Source of the DNA: CAYNZP01 sp964401835
Lineage (GTDB): Bacteria; Planctomycetota; Phycisphaerae; SM23-33
Assembly: GCA_964401835.1 (NCBI GenBank)
Contig: CAYNZP010000001.1
Coordinates: 124,001-188,000, forward strand
Length of the DNA stretch: 64,000 nt
Direction of reading: 5' to 3'
Shown here in pieces: positions 42,962 to 52,007 of this stretch; within the stretch, counting starts at the first letter, position 1, and each line of letters opens with the position of its first letter. Under the pieces are notes generated by a model, which worked only from the letters and a program-made list of their open reading frames with translations, searched no databases and was not told the origin of the DNA. Position numbers and translations under genes: made by a program.

Positions 42962-45900
42962 TTAGCTGCAACCTAGTGAAGAACCACAGTTATAGCACTT
43001 ATAGCAATTACCGTTTCGAACGGTTATCGACCCGCAAGTATCACACGCAGGAGCATCTTCCTGATAGTGTGAGAATTGCTGGTCTACGCGTTCGATTCTC
43101 GGGCTCATTCTCGAAGTCAAAGTCTCTGCCGGAGCGGTCTTCGTTGCTGTAGCAGAGCCGCCCTTGTCACCTGTAGAGCTTCCATATCCGTTACCGCCAC
43201 CTTTGCTGGGGCCGGCAGGTTGATATGTTCCCTTTGAAGAAAGGTCGCCGCCAGACCTCATGACTTCCTTGTCTGAGGTCTGGTCGGCTTTGCCAGATTC
43301 CGAGGATTTACCATCCTTGAGAGCCTCGGGCGCTGCTTTGACAGTTACTTTCGGAACCGAAGAAGATTGGCCGCGGTTGGGCGTATTTGCTTTGCGGTAA
43401 TCTTCCAGGAATGTGATTCCGAGCCAGCGGAATATGTAATCCACAATACTCTTGGCGAAGGGGATGTCGCGGTTAGATGTCATTCCATTGGGCTCGAATC
43501 GCTGATGCGTAAATTTCTTTACCAGCGAATCGAGTGGTACGCCGTACTGCAGGCACAAGCTCATTGCAGTGGCAAATGCATCCATCATACCTCCGACTGT
43601 GGAACCCTCCTTGGCCATCGTGATAAACAACTCACCCGGTGTGCCATCCTCATACAGGCCGACGTTTAGATATCCCTCGTGGCCTGCAATTGAGAATTTG
43701 TGGGTGATAGATGGCCTGGTATCTGGCAGACGGTGACGATGCGGCGTCTTCTTTGCCGCCTCGATTGCCGCCAAAAGGTCGTCACTGAATATTTCGTCTT
43801 TTTCGACAGCCTGCTCAGTGGTCTGCTTACTGACATTAAGCGGCTGGGTGCGTTTCGATCCGTCGCGGTAGATAGCGACAGCCTTTAGTCCAAGCTTCCA
43901 GCCGTCAAGGTAGACTTCCATGATCTCTTCGGCAGTCGTCTCATTTGGGACGTTAACCGTTTTTGAGATAGCGCCGGAGATAAACCTTTGGGCAGCAGAC
44001 ATCATTCTGATGTGGCCCATGTAATGGATACTCCGTCGGCCTTTGGCAGGTTTGAAGGCACAATCGAACACCTCAAGGTGCTCGTCCTTGAGGTGCGGAG
44101 ACTCCTCGATCATGTCGTTTTCGTCGATGTAGTCGATTATCTCGTTAATCTGAGTTTTGGTATAGCCCAGCCGCTCCAGCGCCAGTGGCACCGTGCGGTT
44201 TACAATCTTGAACATACCGCCGCCAGCGAGAAGTTTGTATTTGACAAGTGCGATATCCGGCTCGATGCCCGTGGTGTCGCAGTCCATCATGAAGCCGATC
44301 GTGCCAGTCGGGGCAAGAACGCTTACCTGGGCGTTCCTGAAACCATAGTCTTCGCCCGCTTCGAGAGCTTCGTCCCAGGAATCCACAGCTGCTTTTATCA
44401 ATTCTGCCGGGCATTCTTCGCCAATTAGATCAGCCTCATGGCGGTGCATGGAGATTACATTCAGCATCGATTCGCGGTTATTATCGAACTGGTCGAACGT
44501 GCCGATGCAGCTGGCCAGTTCAGCGCTTGTCGCATATGCCGTTCCAGTAAGGATGGCGGTAAGTGCACTTGCATATTCGCGACCGTCGTTGCTGTCGTAA
44601 GGCAAACCCAGTGACATCAACAAGGCGCCAAGGTTGGCATAGCCAAGACCGAGAGGGCGATATTTGTGGCTGTTCTCGCAGATTTCCTCGCCTGGATAGC
44701 TGGCATGGTCTACAAGAATTTCCTGTGCGATGATAAACAGTCTTGCGGCAGAGCGGAATCTCTCAACATCAAAACTTCCATCTTCGCGTCGGAACTTCAC
44801 CAGGTTCAGGCTCGCAAGGTTGCAGGCTGAGTCATTAAGGAACATGTACTCGCTGCATGGATTGGATGCACATATCTCGCCGTCATCCGGGCAGGTGTGC
44901 CACTTGTTAATGGTAGAGTGATACTGCAGGCCCGGATCGCCGCAGACATGTGTTCCCTCTGAGATCAATTCAAGCAGCTTTTTGGCTTTGTGTTTTTCAA
45001 TAGGCTCCCCAGACGTAATCGAGTATGTCTGCCAGTCGGCATTATCTACCGAAGCTTGCATGAATTCGTCTGTAACGCGTATGGAAAGGTTCGCGTTCTG
45101 GAACATCACCGAGCTGTAGGCGTCGCCGTTAAACGAGCCATCATAACCCTGCTCAATCAATGCCCACGCCTTCTTCTCTTCAACAGTTTTACACTCTATG
45201 AATTCCCTGATGTCGGGATGATCGCAACGCAGCGACTGCATTTTGGCGGCGCGGCGTGTCTTGCCGCCAGATTTAATCACAGCCGCTATCTGGTCGTACA
45301 CCCGCATGAAGCTCAAAGGCCCGGAAGGCGAACCGCCACCGGAGAGTTTCTCGCGGCTGGAACGGAGTGTCGAAAGGTCGGTGCCAGTGCCCGAGCCATA
45401 CTTGAAGAGCATCGCTTCGGCGGTGGCAAGACGCATTATGTCTTCCATCGTATCTTCGACAGACTGGATGAAGCAGGCGGAGGCTTGGGGATATTCGTAG
45501 CTGCGTTTCGTTTTTACAGCTTTGTTTTGCTCGGGGTCAAAGTGGTAGTTGCCTTCGCTGCCCTCGATGCCGCACTGATCATACAGGCCGACGTTGAACC
45601 ATACGGGAGAATTAAAAGCTCCGTATTGATTGACACAAAGATAGGTAAGGTCCTGATAGAATCTTTCAGCGTCCTGGTTACTGGCGAAAATGCCATCTTT
45701 CTTTCCCCAGTCGGCAACCGTTCGAGTAACGCGATGAACGAGTTGTCTAATCGAACTTTCTCTTTCTTTGGAGCCGTTTTCCCCATAGAAATATTTGCTC
45801 ACTACAACGTTTGTTGCCAGCTGACTCCAGTCGGCGGGTACTTCGATATCGTTCTGCTCGAAGATAACTTCGCCCTTGTCGTCAGTGATTCGGGCGGAGC

Positions 45901-46102
45901 GTTTTTCCCATGAAATCTGGTCAAAGGGATGTTCGCCGGGAGTAGAGAAAGTCTGTTCTATAACGAAGCCGTCTTTTGCATTACGGGTGGAGCTTTCCTT
46001 TTTACTTACCTCCCCCGTTTTCATAGCTTCTACCTTTTCGGTTGCCTTGGAAGAATTGTTTGGAGATGAATTTAAACTTTTTTCAACCTTCTTAGATCCC
46101 AT
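42962..46102 (-). CDS. nrdJ: Adenosylcobalamin-dependent (class II) ribonucleotide reductase
   Basis: A 1046-aa enzyme that makes deoxynucleotides from ribonucleotides with coenzyme B12, with or without oxygen. The 10-strand barrel signatures are present: FKYGSGTGTDLSTLRSS, NPCSEYMFLNDSACNLASLNLVKF (catalytic NPCSE), and APTGTIGFMMDCDTTGIEPD. The C-terminus has a flexible Gly/Ser/Lys-rich linker (about residues 910-1000) and a four-Cys ribbon (CDTC ... CYKCYNCGSSLGC), typical of the long NrdJ form. Start ATG 46102 follows GGGAG by 8 nt. The long leader carries an NrdR-like box and a short ORF. No AdoCbl riboswitch was found. Confidence 0.95.
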   Translation of the reverse strand: MGSKKVEKSLNSSPNNSSKATEKVEAMKTGEVSKKESSTRNAKDGFVIEQTFSTPGEHPFDQISWEKRSARITDDKGEVIFEQNDIEVPADWSQLATNVVVSKYFYGENGSKERESSIRQLVHRVTRTVADWGKKDGIFASNQDAERFYQDLTYLCVNQYGAFNSPVWFNVGLYDQCGIEGSEGNYHFDPEQNKAVKTKRSYEYPQASACFIQSVEDTMEDIMRLATAEAMLFKYGSGTGTDLSTLRSSREKLSGGGSPSGPLSFMRVYDQIAAVIKSGGKTRRAAKMQSLRCDHPDIREFIECKTVEEKKAWALIEQGYDGSFNGDAYSSVMFQNANLSIRVTDEFMQASVDNADWQTYSITSGEPIEKHKAKKLLELISEGTHVCGDPGLQYHSTINKWHTCPDDGEICASNPCSEYMFLNDSACNLASLNLVKFRREDGSFDVERFRSAARLFIIAQEILVDHASYPGEEICENSHKYRPLGLGYANLGALLMSLGLPYDSNDGREYASALTAILTGTAYATSAELASCIGTFDQFDNNRESMLNVISMHRHEADLIGEECPAELIKAAVDSWDEALEAGEDYGFRNAQVSVLAPTGTIGFMMDCDTTGIEPDIALVKYKLLAGGGMFKIVNRTVPLALERLGYTKTQINEIIDYIDENDMIEESPHLKDEHLEVFDCAFKPAKGRRSIHYMGHIRMMSAAQRFISGAISKTVNVPNETTAEEIMEVYLDGWKLGLKAVAIYRDGSKRTQPLNVSKQTTEQAVEKDEIFSDDLLAAIEAAKKTPHRHRLPDTRPSITHKFSIAGHEGYLNVGLYEDGTPGELFITMAKEGSTVGGMMDAFATAMSLCLQYGVPLDSLVKKFTHQRFEPNGMTSNRDIPFAKSIVDYIFRWLGITFLEDYRKANTPNRGQSSSVPKVTVKAAPEALKDGKSSESGKADQTSDKEVMRSGGDLSSKGTYQPAGPSKGGGNGYGSSTGDKGGSATATKTAPAETLTSRMSPRIERVDQQFSHYQEDAPACDTCGSITVRNGNCYKCYNCGSSLGCS

Positions 46103-46281
46103 CAAAAAGCTCCCGACTTACGAAACGTCCACGCTATTTTCCAAAACCCACAAGCCTCAAATCGAGGCAAGCTTTAACGAACAAACTTAAAAATTTTACT
46201 ACTTCGAATGGCTGACAAATCAAAAATAAGCGCACCCAAACAAGCACAAACTTCGAAAGAAAACTTCATTCTACGACCTGA

Positions 46282-46356
46282 TTACATCGCCTCTTCAAGC
46301 ACGCCAAAGCCGCCTCCGTCCATGTTGGCGACAACCGGGTAGAAATGTTCAGCCAT
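46282..46356 (-). CDS. 24-codon leader ORF of nrdJ
   Basis: A short open frame, too small for standard calling, in the nrdJ leader. It reads MAEHFYPVVANMDGGGFGVL and four more residues, then TAA, and sits 15 nt after the inferred start of the second nrdJ promoter, with AAGAGG immediately upstream. It ends 179 nt before the nrdJ ATG. It could be a translated leader peptide or a small protein; conservation in relatives would decide. Confidence 0.4.
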   Translation of the reverse strand: MAEHFYPVVANMDGGGFGVLEEAM

Positions 46357-46377
46357 TACCTCTTACGGCGAAAGACA

Positions 46378-46405
46378 AATATATACAACATGTAGTAGTA
46401 TTCAA
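46378..46405 (-). promoter_or_regulatory. Proximal nrdJ promoter
   Basis: Minus strand TTGAAT (46405-46400), 16 bp, TATATT (46383-46378), inferred start about 46371. A TTTTGAC/GTCAAAA inverted repeat at 46430-46458 lies ~25 bp upstream. Confidence 0.55.
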
Positions 46406-46515
46406 TCGAAAAATTTACAAAATCTTGTATTTTGACCTAACTTCCTGACTTGTCAAAAGTTACAAAGAGCCTTTTTTTATAACCAACAGGATGCAACACC
46501 TTACATTACGCTAAC

Positions 46516-46554
46516 ATTTTAAGCTTTAAAAAAATAGATGTCAATATATAGTGT
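46516..46554 (-). promoter_or_regulatory. Distal nrdJ promoter overlapping an NrdR-like box
   Basis: Minus strand TTGACA (46544-46539), 17 bp, TAAAAT (46521-46516). The 16-nt ACACTATATATTGACA (46554-46539) matches the NrdR box consensus (acaCwAtATaTwGtgt) at 13 of 16 positions including the whole core, and it covers the -35, which is how NrdR represses RNR genes. I see only one clear box, whereas pairs are usual. Confidence 0.6.
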
Positions 46555-46803
46555 CATCTCTTCAATTTGTGCACTACAGGTTGAGAAGCTGTTGATTACT
46601 GTTGGAAATGGCTTTTGACAGCAAAAATGGTCTGAAAACACAGGCTCAAGTACGTTTTTCAAATTGGCGAGAGGCCAGTCAAGTTCGGCTGGGGAGCCTG
46701 GATTTTTTCTGACCAACAAGGCAGGCGAGCGCATTGGCAGAAGAGTAAATCTGTAATGGAAAGAGTTGAAATGATTTTAAAGTTATGTGCTTCCATTCAA
46801 TGC
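46555..46803. other. Spacer between nrdJ and trpB control regions
   Basis: About 250 nt with no supported gene. Short frames on both strands here (71 codons minus, 34 codons plus) have no ribosome site and unusual composition. Confidence 0.4.
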
Positions 46804-46833
46804 TTGTCCATTAACACCTTTTTGATTTAGGAT
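46804..46833 (+). promoter_or_regulatory. Candidate trpBA promoter
   Basis: TTGTCC, 18 bp, TAGGAT; modest match, about 30 nt before the trpB start. Confidence 0.4.
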
Positions 46834-46864
46834 AGTTCTCTAATTCCCGATAAAGAGGAACGCG

Positions 46865-48067
46865 ATGAGTAAAAACAAATCAAAGACGGGCTATTTCGGT
46901 GAGTTTGGCGGGCAGTTCGTTCCCGAAACATTGATGGCCGCGCTGGATCAGCTTTCAAAAGAGTTCGACTCTGCAATGGTTGATGAAAGTTTCAAAGCCG
47001 AGTTCGACCGCTGCCTGCGGGAGATTGCGGGCCGGCCGAGCGAGCTTTACTTTGCAAAACGTCTGACCGAGCAACTTGGCGGTGCGAAGATTTATCTTAA
47101 GCGCGAGGACATGAATCATACCGGCGCTCACAAGATTAACAACACGCTTGGCCAGGCGTTGCTGACGCTTCGTATGGGCAAAAAGCGCGTCATCGCCGAG
47201 ACAGGCGCCGGTCAGCATGGCGTTGCAACAGCGACCGCAGCAGCTGTGTTCGGTCTGGATTGTGACGTCTATATGGGCAGCGAAGACATCCGTCGTCAGG
47301 AACTGAACGTTTTTCGCATGGAGCTTCTTGGCGCGCGGGTTGTTCCTGTGGAGTCCGGCCAGCGAACATTGAAGGACGCTACCAACGAGGCGATGCGTGA
47401 CTGGATGGCTTCGGTCGAAAATACGCATTACATCATTGGTTCAGTAGTTGGCCCGCACCCCTTCCCGACGATGGTTCGCGAGTTTCAAAGCTGCATCGGC
47501 CGGGAGGCCCGCAGGCAGATGCTTGAAGTCGAAAACCGTCTGCCGGACGTTGTTGTAGCATGTGTTGGTGGCGGCTCGAATGCGGCAGGCATATTCGCGC
47601 CGATGATTGATGATAAGGAAGTTGAGATGGTCGGTGTCGAGGCTGGCGGTCGCAGCATGGGCCTTGGTGATCATGCTGCGAGTTTGGTTGCCGGTTCACA
47701 TGGCGTACTTCATGGCAGTTTGAGTTACGTTCTTCAGGATGAGGACGGCCAGACCGCGCCTGTGCATAGTATTTCAGCCGGCCTGGATTATCCCGGCGTC
47801 GGGCCGGAGCATGCACTCTGGAAAGAAGCCGGCAGAGTGAAATATACAACATGCAGCGACGAGGAAGCACTCGACGCGCTCGTTGCTCTTTGTCGGACAG
47901 AAGGAATTATTCCCGCAATGGAATCTTCGCATGCGATATCCGAGGCGATGAAACTTGCGCCGAAGATGTCAAAGGACAAGATTATTCTGGTTAATCTCTC
48001 CGGCCGTGGGGACAAGGACTGCAACGAGATAGGCGAGATATTGAAAAGGCGAAAAGGAACGAAATGA
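46865..48067 (+). CDS. trpB: Tryptophan synthase beta chain
   Basis: A 400-aa PLP enzyme condensing indole with serine. PLP lysine in REDMNHTGAHKINN, phosphate loop CVGGGSNAAGIF, and AETGAGQHGVATATAAA all present; family start GYFGEFGGQFVPE. It is of the TrpB1 type that pairs with TrpA. It overlaps trpA by 4 nt (ATGA). No other trp genes are here and no leader peptide with Trp codons was seen. Confidence 0.97.
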   Translation: MSKNKSKTGYFGEFGGQFVPETLMAALDQLSKEFDSAMVDESFKAEFDRCLREIAGRPSELYFAKRLTEQLGGAKIYLKREDMNHTGAHKINNTLGQALLTLRMGKKRVIAETGAGQHGVATATAAAVFGLDCDVYMGSEDIRRQELNVFRMELLGARVVPVESGQRTLKDATNEAMRDWMASVENTHYIIGSVVGPHPFPTMVREFQSCIGREARRQMLEVENRLPDVVVACVGGGSNAAGIFAPMIDDKEVEMVGVEAGGRSMGLGDHAASLVAGSHGVLHGSLSYVLQDEDGQTAPVHSISAGLDYPGVGPEHALWKEAGRVKYTTCSDEEALDALVALCRTEGIIPAMESSHAISEAMKLAPKMSKDKIILVNLSGRGDKDCNEIGEILKRRKGTK

Positions 48068-48882
48068 GTTCACTTAAGGATAATCGTCTTGTAAAAGTTT
48101 TTGACGGGTTGGAAGCTGAAGGCAAAAAGACACTCTTGCCTTTTATCACAGCGGGCTTCCCGAACCTTGATATAACACAAGGATTGCTGAGCGATTTTGA
48201 AAGCCGCGGCGTTAAGGTCTGCGAACTCGGCATTCCTTTTTCGGACCCGATAGCCGATGGTCCTGTTATTCAGGCATCTTACACAGACGCTCTTGCTGGT
48301 GGCGTAACGAGTGAGAAGATTTTTTACATGGTCCGGCGTTTCCGCGATGGCGGGGGCCAGCTGGCGCTGGTTGCGATGGTGAGCTATTCGATAGTCTTCC
48401 GTCACGGCCCGGAAAAATATGTAACAGCGGCAGCCGAGGCAGGCTTTGACGGGCTTATCGTGCCAGATTTGCCGTTGGAAGAAGCCGCAGCCATGGAAGC
48501 TCTTGCCAGCTCCAGGGGCCTGTGCAACATTATGCTGATTGCTCCGACAAGTCCCGAAAAACGGCGAGCTGAAATTGCAAAGCACAGTCGCGGGTTTATC
48601 TATTACATATCAGTGGCTGGCATAACCGGCGAGAGAGACAAACTTCCCGAAGCGTCGATCAGGGCAGTAGCTAAGCTTCGCAAAAGCACCGATACGCCAG
48701 TGTGTGTAGGTTTTGGAATTTCAAACCCGCAGACCGTCGCTACAGTTACCAAAGTTGCCGAAGGAGCGATTGTCGGTTCGGCTATCGTTCATCGTATTGG
48801 AGACGCCAAAGATTTGTCGCAAGATGAGCTGGTCGGCAAGATAGGCCAATTTGTCGGGGAACTCCTGGAACCAATTAGCTAA
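48064..48882 (+). CDS. trpA: Tryptophan synthase alpha chain
   Basis: A 272-aa TIM-barrel that splits indole-glycerol phosphate and tunnels indole to TrpB. Catalytic Glu in CELGIPFSDPIADGPVIQ and Asp in the same motif (SDPIADGP), with the phosphate-binding GFGISNPQTVA and GAIVGSAIV loops. Start overlaps the trpB stop, giving translational coupling and the 1:1 subunit ratio. Confidence 0.97.
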   Translation: MSSLKDNRLVKVFDGLEAEGKKTLLPFITAGFPNLDITQGLLSDFESRGVKVCELGIPFSDPIADGPVIQASYTDALAGGVTSEKIFYMVRRFRDGGGQLALVAMVSYSIVFRHGPEKYVTAAAEAGFDGLIVPDLPLEEAAAMEALASSRGLCNIMLIAPTSPEKRRAEIAKHSRGFIYYISVAGITGERDKLPEASIRAVAKLRKSTDTPVCVGFGISNPQTVATVTKVAEGAIVGSAIVHRIGDAKDLSQDELVGKIGQFVGELLEPIS

Positions 48883-48892
48883 ATAAACAGCT

Positions 48893-48921
48893 TTGACATT
48901 TCTGAATCCTGTTTTTAATAT
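48893..48921 (+). promoter_or_regulatory. Promoter of the 262-aa membrane protein
   Basis: TTGACA, 17 bp, TAATAT, starting 11 nt after the trpA stop codon: a near-consensus promoter that separates this gene from trpBA. Confidence 0.7.
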
Positions 48922-48961
48922 CTTCAAAAGTTCTTAATACGCGTGTTTGCGAAGGATCGCC

Positions 48962-49750
48962 ATGTCTGCAAAGATTGAGAAGCCGCTGGACATACATTTT
49001 CTTTTATGGCTTGGTTTGCCGATTATCTGTCTTGCCGTGGTCTTGCTGACGCCGCTGCTGCAGTACGATACCTGGCATAAGCTGATGCAGCAGGATGAGA
49101 TTAACCTCATAGAGATTCCGACAGTTCTTTTCCTTCTTCCAGCAATTTTTTTAGGCGTAATCCTGTTTGTGAAATTCTATCGCGATAAATCGCTGCGGAG
49201 AGCGAAGCTAGTTGCAATTGTAATGCTCCTTGCGGCCTTGGCGTCACTTTATTTTGCCGGCGAGGAGTGCAGCTGGGGCCAGAGTTATCTTCACTACCAA
49301 ACACCCGAAGGCCTTGCCGGTATCAATTCTCAGGAAGAAGCAAACTTGCATAATATCGAGCTTCCCGGATTCTGGGGTGACGTGCTTGATGGGATTCTTA
49401 GCGACGTTCCCCGTCAGGTCATGCTTCTGCTGGTAATAATTGGCGGTGTAATCCTTCCACTGGCCCTTATTCGCTGGCAGAGCAAGCCCGAATCGAGGGA
49501 AAGTATCTGGTATTGGCTGATACCGAACTGGCGTATAGTTCCTATCGGGATAATTGCGGCGTGTTCAACGCTGCCGGAAAAGCTTATCAAATTTTTCGCC
49601 CCGGATTTACCCAGGAACAGTTATGTAGCCATGGCATTTAAGGAACCTGCGGGCGAATTCAAAGAGCTTTGTTTCGCACTGGTAATTTTGTTCTATCTGT
49701 GGTCTATCTATCTGCGGACAAAAGAAAATCCAAATCTGGAAGCAGCTTAG
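48962..49750 (+). CDS. Membrane protein with EECSWGQ motif, function unknown
   Basis: A 262-aa protein with six or seven membrane segments. After the third segment it has AGEECSWGQSYLHYQTPEGLAGIN and, ~10 residues on, QEEANLHNIE. This pairing of a GEExSWGQ motif with an ExNLHN motif is, to my knowledge, conserved in a widespread uncharacterised bacterial membrane family; the clustered Glu, Trp and His suggest a catalytic or ligand site at the membrane face. The start is ATG 48962, 6 nt after AAGGA; TTG 48947 is less likely. It has its own promoter. Its stop overlaps the convergent accA stop. Confidence 0.78.
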   Translation: MSAKIEKPLDIHFLLWLGLPIICLAVVLLTPLLQYDTWHKLMQQDEINLIEIPTVLFLLPAIFLGVILFVKFYRDKSLRRAKLVAIVMLLAALASLYFAGEECSWGQSYLHYQTPEGLAGINSQEEANLHNIELPGFWGDVLDGILSDVPRQVMLLLVIIGGVILPLALIRWQSKPESRESIWYWLIPNWRIVPIGIIAACSTLPEKLIKFFAPDLPRNSYVAMAFKEPAGEFKELCFALVILFYLWSIYLRTKENPNLEAA

Positions 49751-50760
49751 TTTTTGACAGCTTCCGCCTGCAGCTCCAGCTGAATGATCTTACCCATTCT
49801 CCTCCATCTCTCGTATCGGAGCTTAATGAGTTTGTCGAGCGGGACTCTCTTGAGTTCTCGAAGTGTGCGAACTATGTGATGTTCCAGATTGTTTGCAGCC
49901 TCTGTTCGGCTGCGGTGTGCTCCGCCGAGTGGTTCGGGGATGATATCGTCGATAATGTCGAGTTCTTTTAGTTTCCGGGCTGTGAGCTTGAGGGCCTCTG
50001 CCGCGTCGGGAGCCTTCTCGCCGGTTCGCCAGAGAATACTCGCGCAGCCTTCCGGCGAAATGACTGAATAATAGGAATATTCCAACATACCCATTCGGTC
50101 GCCAACACCAATGCCAAGTGCCCCGCCGCTGCCACCTTCGCCGATTACGACCACAACGACAGGCGTTTTCAGGCGGCTCATCTCCTGGAGGTTGCGTGCG
50201 ATAGCCTCAGCTACGCCGCGTTCTTCCGAACCGACGCCGGGATAAGCGCCTTGCGTGTCGATAAACGCCACCACCGGCAGGCGGAACTTTTCGGCCAGTT
50301 TCATCGCCCGAAGGGCCTTGCGAAAACCTTCCGGATGGGCACAGCCGAAGTTGCACTCAATTTTCTCCTTGGTGTCCCGGCCCTTGTGCTGGGCGATCAT
50401 CATGACCCGCTCCGTGCCGATTTGGCCCAGACCGGTGATAATGGCCTTATCGTCAGCATAGTAGCGGTCGCCGTGAAGCTTGACGAAGTTTTTTACGATT
50501 CGACCGATATAATCCGCCGAAAGCGGACGGTTTGGATGCCTGGCGACCTGTACAGTTTCCCATGCGGACAGCGCACTGTACGTTTTGCGCAGGAGCGAGA
50601 CATACTGTGAGCGGAGTTGGCGGATTTCACTGGAATAGTCGCGCCCAGTCGAGGTCTGACTGGCTTCGAGCTCTTCTATCTGCCTTTCCAGGCGGACTAT
50701 GGGCTTTTCGAACGGTAACTGAAAACCGTTTTCTGTGCTGGAATTTTTTTTCTCAGCCAT
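49747..50760 (-). CDS. accA: Acetyl-CoA carboxylase carboxyltransferase alpha
   Basis: A 337-aa subunit that transfers carboxyl groups from biotin to acetyl-CoA to make malonyl-CoA, the first step in fatty-acid synthesis. N-terminal coiled coil (EKPIVRLERQIEELE), then the crotonase core: HKGRDTKEKIECNFGCAHPEGFRKA, PVVAFIDTQGAYPGVGSEERGVAEAIARN, and GEGGSGGALGIGVGDRM. I chose ATG 50760 by family length; the frame is open to 50853 without a better ribosome site. No accD is nearby. Confidence 0.94.
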   Translation of the reverse strand: MAEKKNSSTENGFQLPFEKPIVRLERQIEELEASQTSTGRDYSSEIRQLRSQYVSLLRKTYSALSAWETVQVARHPNRPLSADYIGRIVKNFVKLHGDRYYADDKAIITGLGQIGTERVMMIAQHKGRDTKEKIECNFGCAHPEGFRKALRAMKLAEKFRLPVVAFIDTQGAYPGVGSEERGVAEAIARNLQEMSRLKTPVVVVVIGEGGSGGALGIGVGDRMGMLEYSYYSVISPEGCASILWRTGEKAPDAAEALKLTARKLKELDIIDDIIPEPLGGAHRSRTEAANNLEHHIVRTLRELKRVPLDKLIKLRYERWRRMGKIIQLELQAEAVKN

Positions 50761-51029
50761 GTTTTTTATCAGGTCCTCTCGCCAGCGAGTAAGCCGGAGG
50801 AGGTCTATCTCCAAAAAATCAACCAAAGCAATTACACAAGAAAGGACGCTCACGCGCCCTTTAGGAGATCCTTTGATTATCTGCTAATATTTTCGGGAAT
50901 ATCCGATACGTTGCAAGTAAAAATCCGGCCCCAGCTGAGGAGCAGCTTTTATAAGCCTTAATTGGCAGGCTTTAGATTGACCATAACCAATCGCCTTGGT
51001 AAAGTTTGAAACGAGCTATGGCAGGTATT

Positions 51030-51914
51030 ATGGCAAGCAACGAATTCAAACATGTTACGATTGTCGGCGTCGGTCTGTTGGGCGGCTCGGCTGGCCTTGC
51101 GCTCAAGGCGCACAATCCGGACGTCAAGGTTGCTGGCGTTGGCAGGCGGCAGTCCAGCCTGGGCGCTGCACTGGCAACCGGTGCGATAGATACCGCACAT
51201 CTAGATGTAGCTGAAGTTGTAGCCAAGAGCGATCTTGTGATATTGGCTACGCCGGTGGGCGTTTTCGGCAAGTACCTAAAGGCAATTAAACCGCTGCTGA
51301 AGCGCGGGGCAATTGTTACAGATGTCGGCTCGACCAAGTCAAGCGTTGTTCGTATAGCAGAAGGTGTCCTGGGTAAGGGTGGTGCGTTTGTCGGCAGTCA
51401 TCCCATGGCTGGAAGCGAAACAAAGGGCGTTGCGTTTTCCCGGGCAGACCTTTTCGTAGGCGCAACGTGCATAATAACGCCGACTAAAAACACTCCGCCG
51501 CGGCTGACGAGGCGAATCGAAAAGTTCTGGCAAACTCTTGGCATGAGAATCGTCCGCATGACGCCAGCTGGGCACGACCGGGCAACGGCGAGGATTTCTC
51601 ACCTTCCTCACGCACTGGCGAGTTTGCTTATGATGCTCCCGGGTAAGGCTGACCTGGAAATCGCAGCTACCGGCTTCAGTGATGCCACACGGCTGGCAAG
51701 CGGCGACCCTGAGATGTGGCGGGATATCTTCATGACCAATAGAAAGCAGGTTCTCTCTGCTATCGACGCGATAGATGAAGATTTAATGCGGCTGCGGGAT
51801 CTGCTGGAAGTCGGTGATGTGGAGGAAATAGAGAAATTTCTAGCCAAGGCCAAGAATCGCCGCGACAGCACAATAGCCAAAATCCTCGCCGACAGACGCA
51901 TCGCTATGGAATAA
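51030..51914 (+). CDS. tyrA: Prephenate dehydrogenase (TyrA)
   Basis: A ~294-aa NAD(P)-dependent enzyme of tyrosine synthesis. N-terminal Rossmann loop IVGVGLLGGSAGLAL, then ILATPVGVF, VTDVGSTKSSVV, FVGSHPMAGSETKGVAF (substrate site) and MTPAGHDRATARISHLPHALAS with the catalytic His. The C-terminal helical dimerisation part is present; no ACT or chorismate-mutase domain. In-frame starts at 51006 (TTG), 51018 and 51030 (ATG) are all possible; no ribosome site clearly decides. Confidence 0.92.
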   Translation: MASNEFKHVTIVGVGLLGGSAGLALKAHNPDVKVAGVGRRQSSLGAALATGAIDTAHLDVAEVVAKSDLVILATPVGVFGKYLKAIKPLLKRGAIVTDVGSTKSSVVRIAEGVLGKGGAFVGSHPMAGSETKGVAFSRADLFVGATCIITPTKNTPPRLTRRIEKFWQTLGMRIVRMTPAGHDRATARISHLPHALASLLMMLPGKADLEIAATGFSDATRLASGDPEMWRDIFMTNRKQVLSAIDAIDEDLMRLRDLLEVGDVEEIEKFLAKAKNRRDSTIAKILADRRIAME

Positions 51915-51929
51915 TTTCTTAGTACCATC

Positions 51930-52001
51930 GGGTGGCATGGCTTGCTTGCAAGCCATGTTCTCAAATAATACAACACGCCTTGCGAGCAAGACGTGCCACC
52001 C
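51930..52001. repeat. REP-like imperfect inverted repeat
   Basis: A 72-nt palindromic unit with 27-nt arms: GGGTGGCA + TGGCTTGC... on the left and ...GCAAGACGTGCCACCC on the right, about 21 of 27 positions complementary. The arms carry short TTGCTTGCAAG-type palindromes. It lies between the convergent tyrA and yggU genes, the usual place for dispersed REP/MITE-type elements, and may also terminate transcription. Confidence 0.6.
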
Positions 52002-52007
52002 ACAGTC

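Noticed and set aside
44990..45913. 307-codon plus-strand frame
   Set aside because: Antisense to nrdJ; no family and no ribosome site.
46103..46400. Adenosylcobalamin riboswitch upstream of nrdJ
   Set aside because: Considered because nrdJ needs B12, but no B12 box (GCCACTG) or matching core helices are present.
46519..46734. 71-codon minus-strand frame between nrdJ and trpB
   Set aside because: No ribosome site, odd composition, and it overlaps the NrdR-like box and distal nrdJ promoter.
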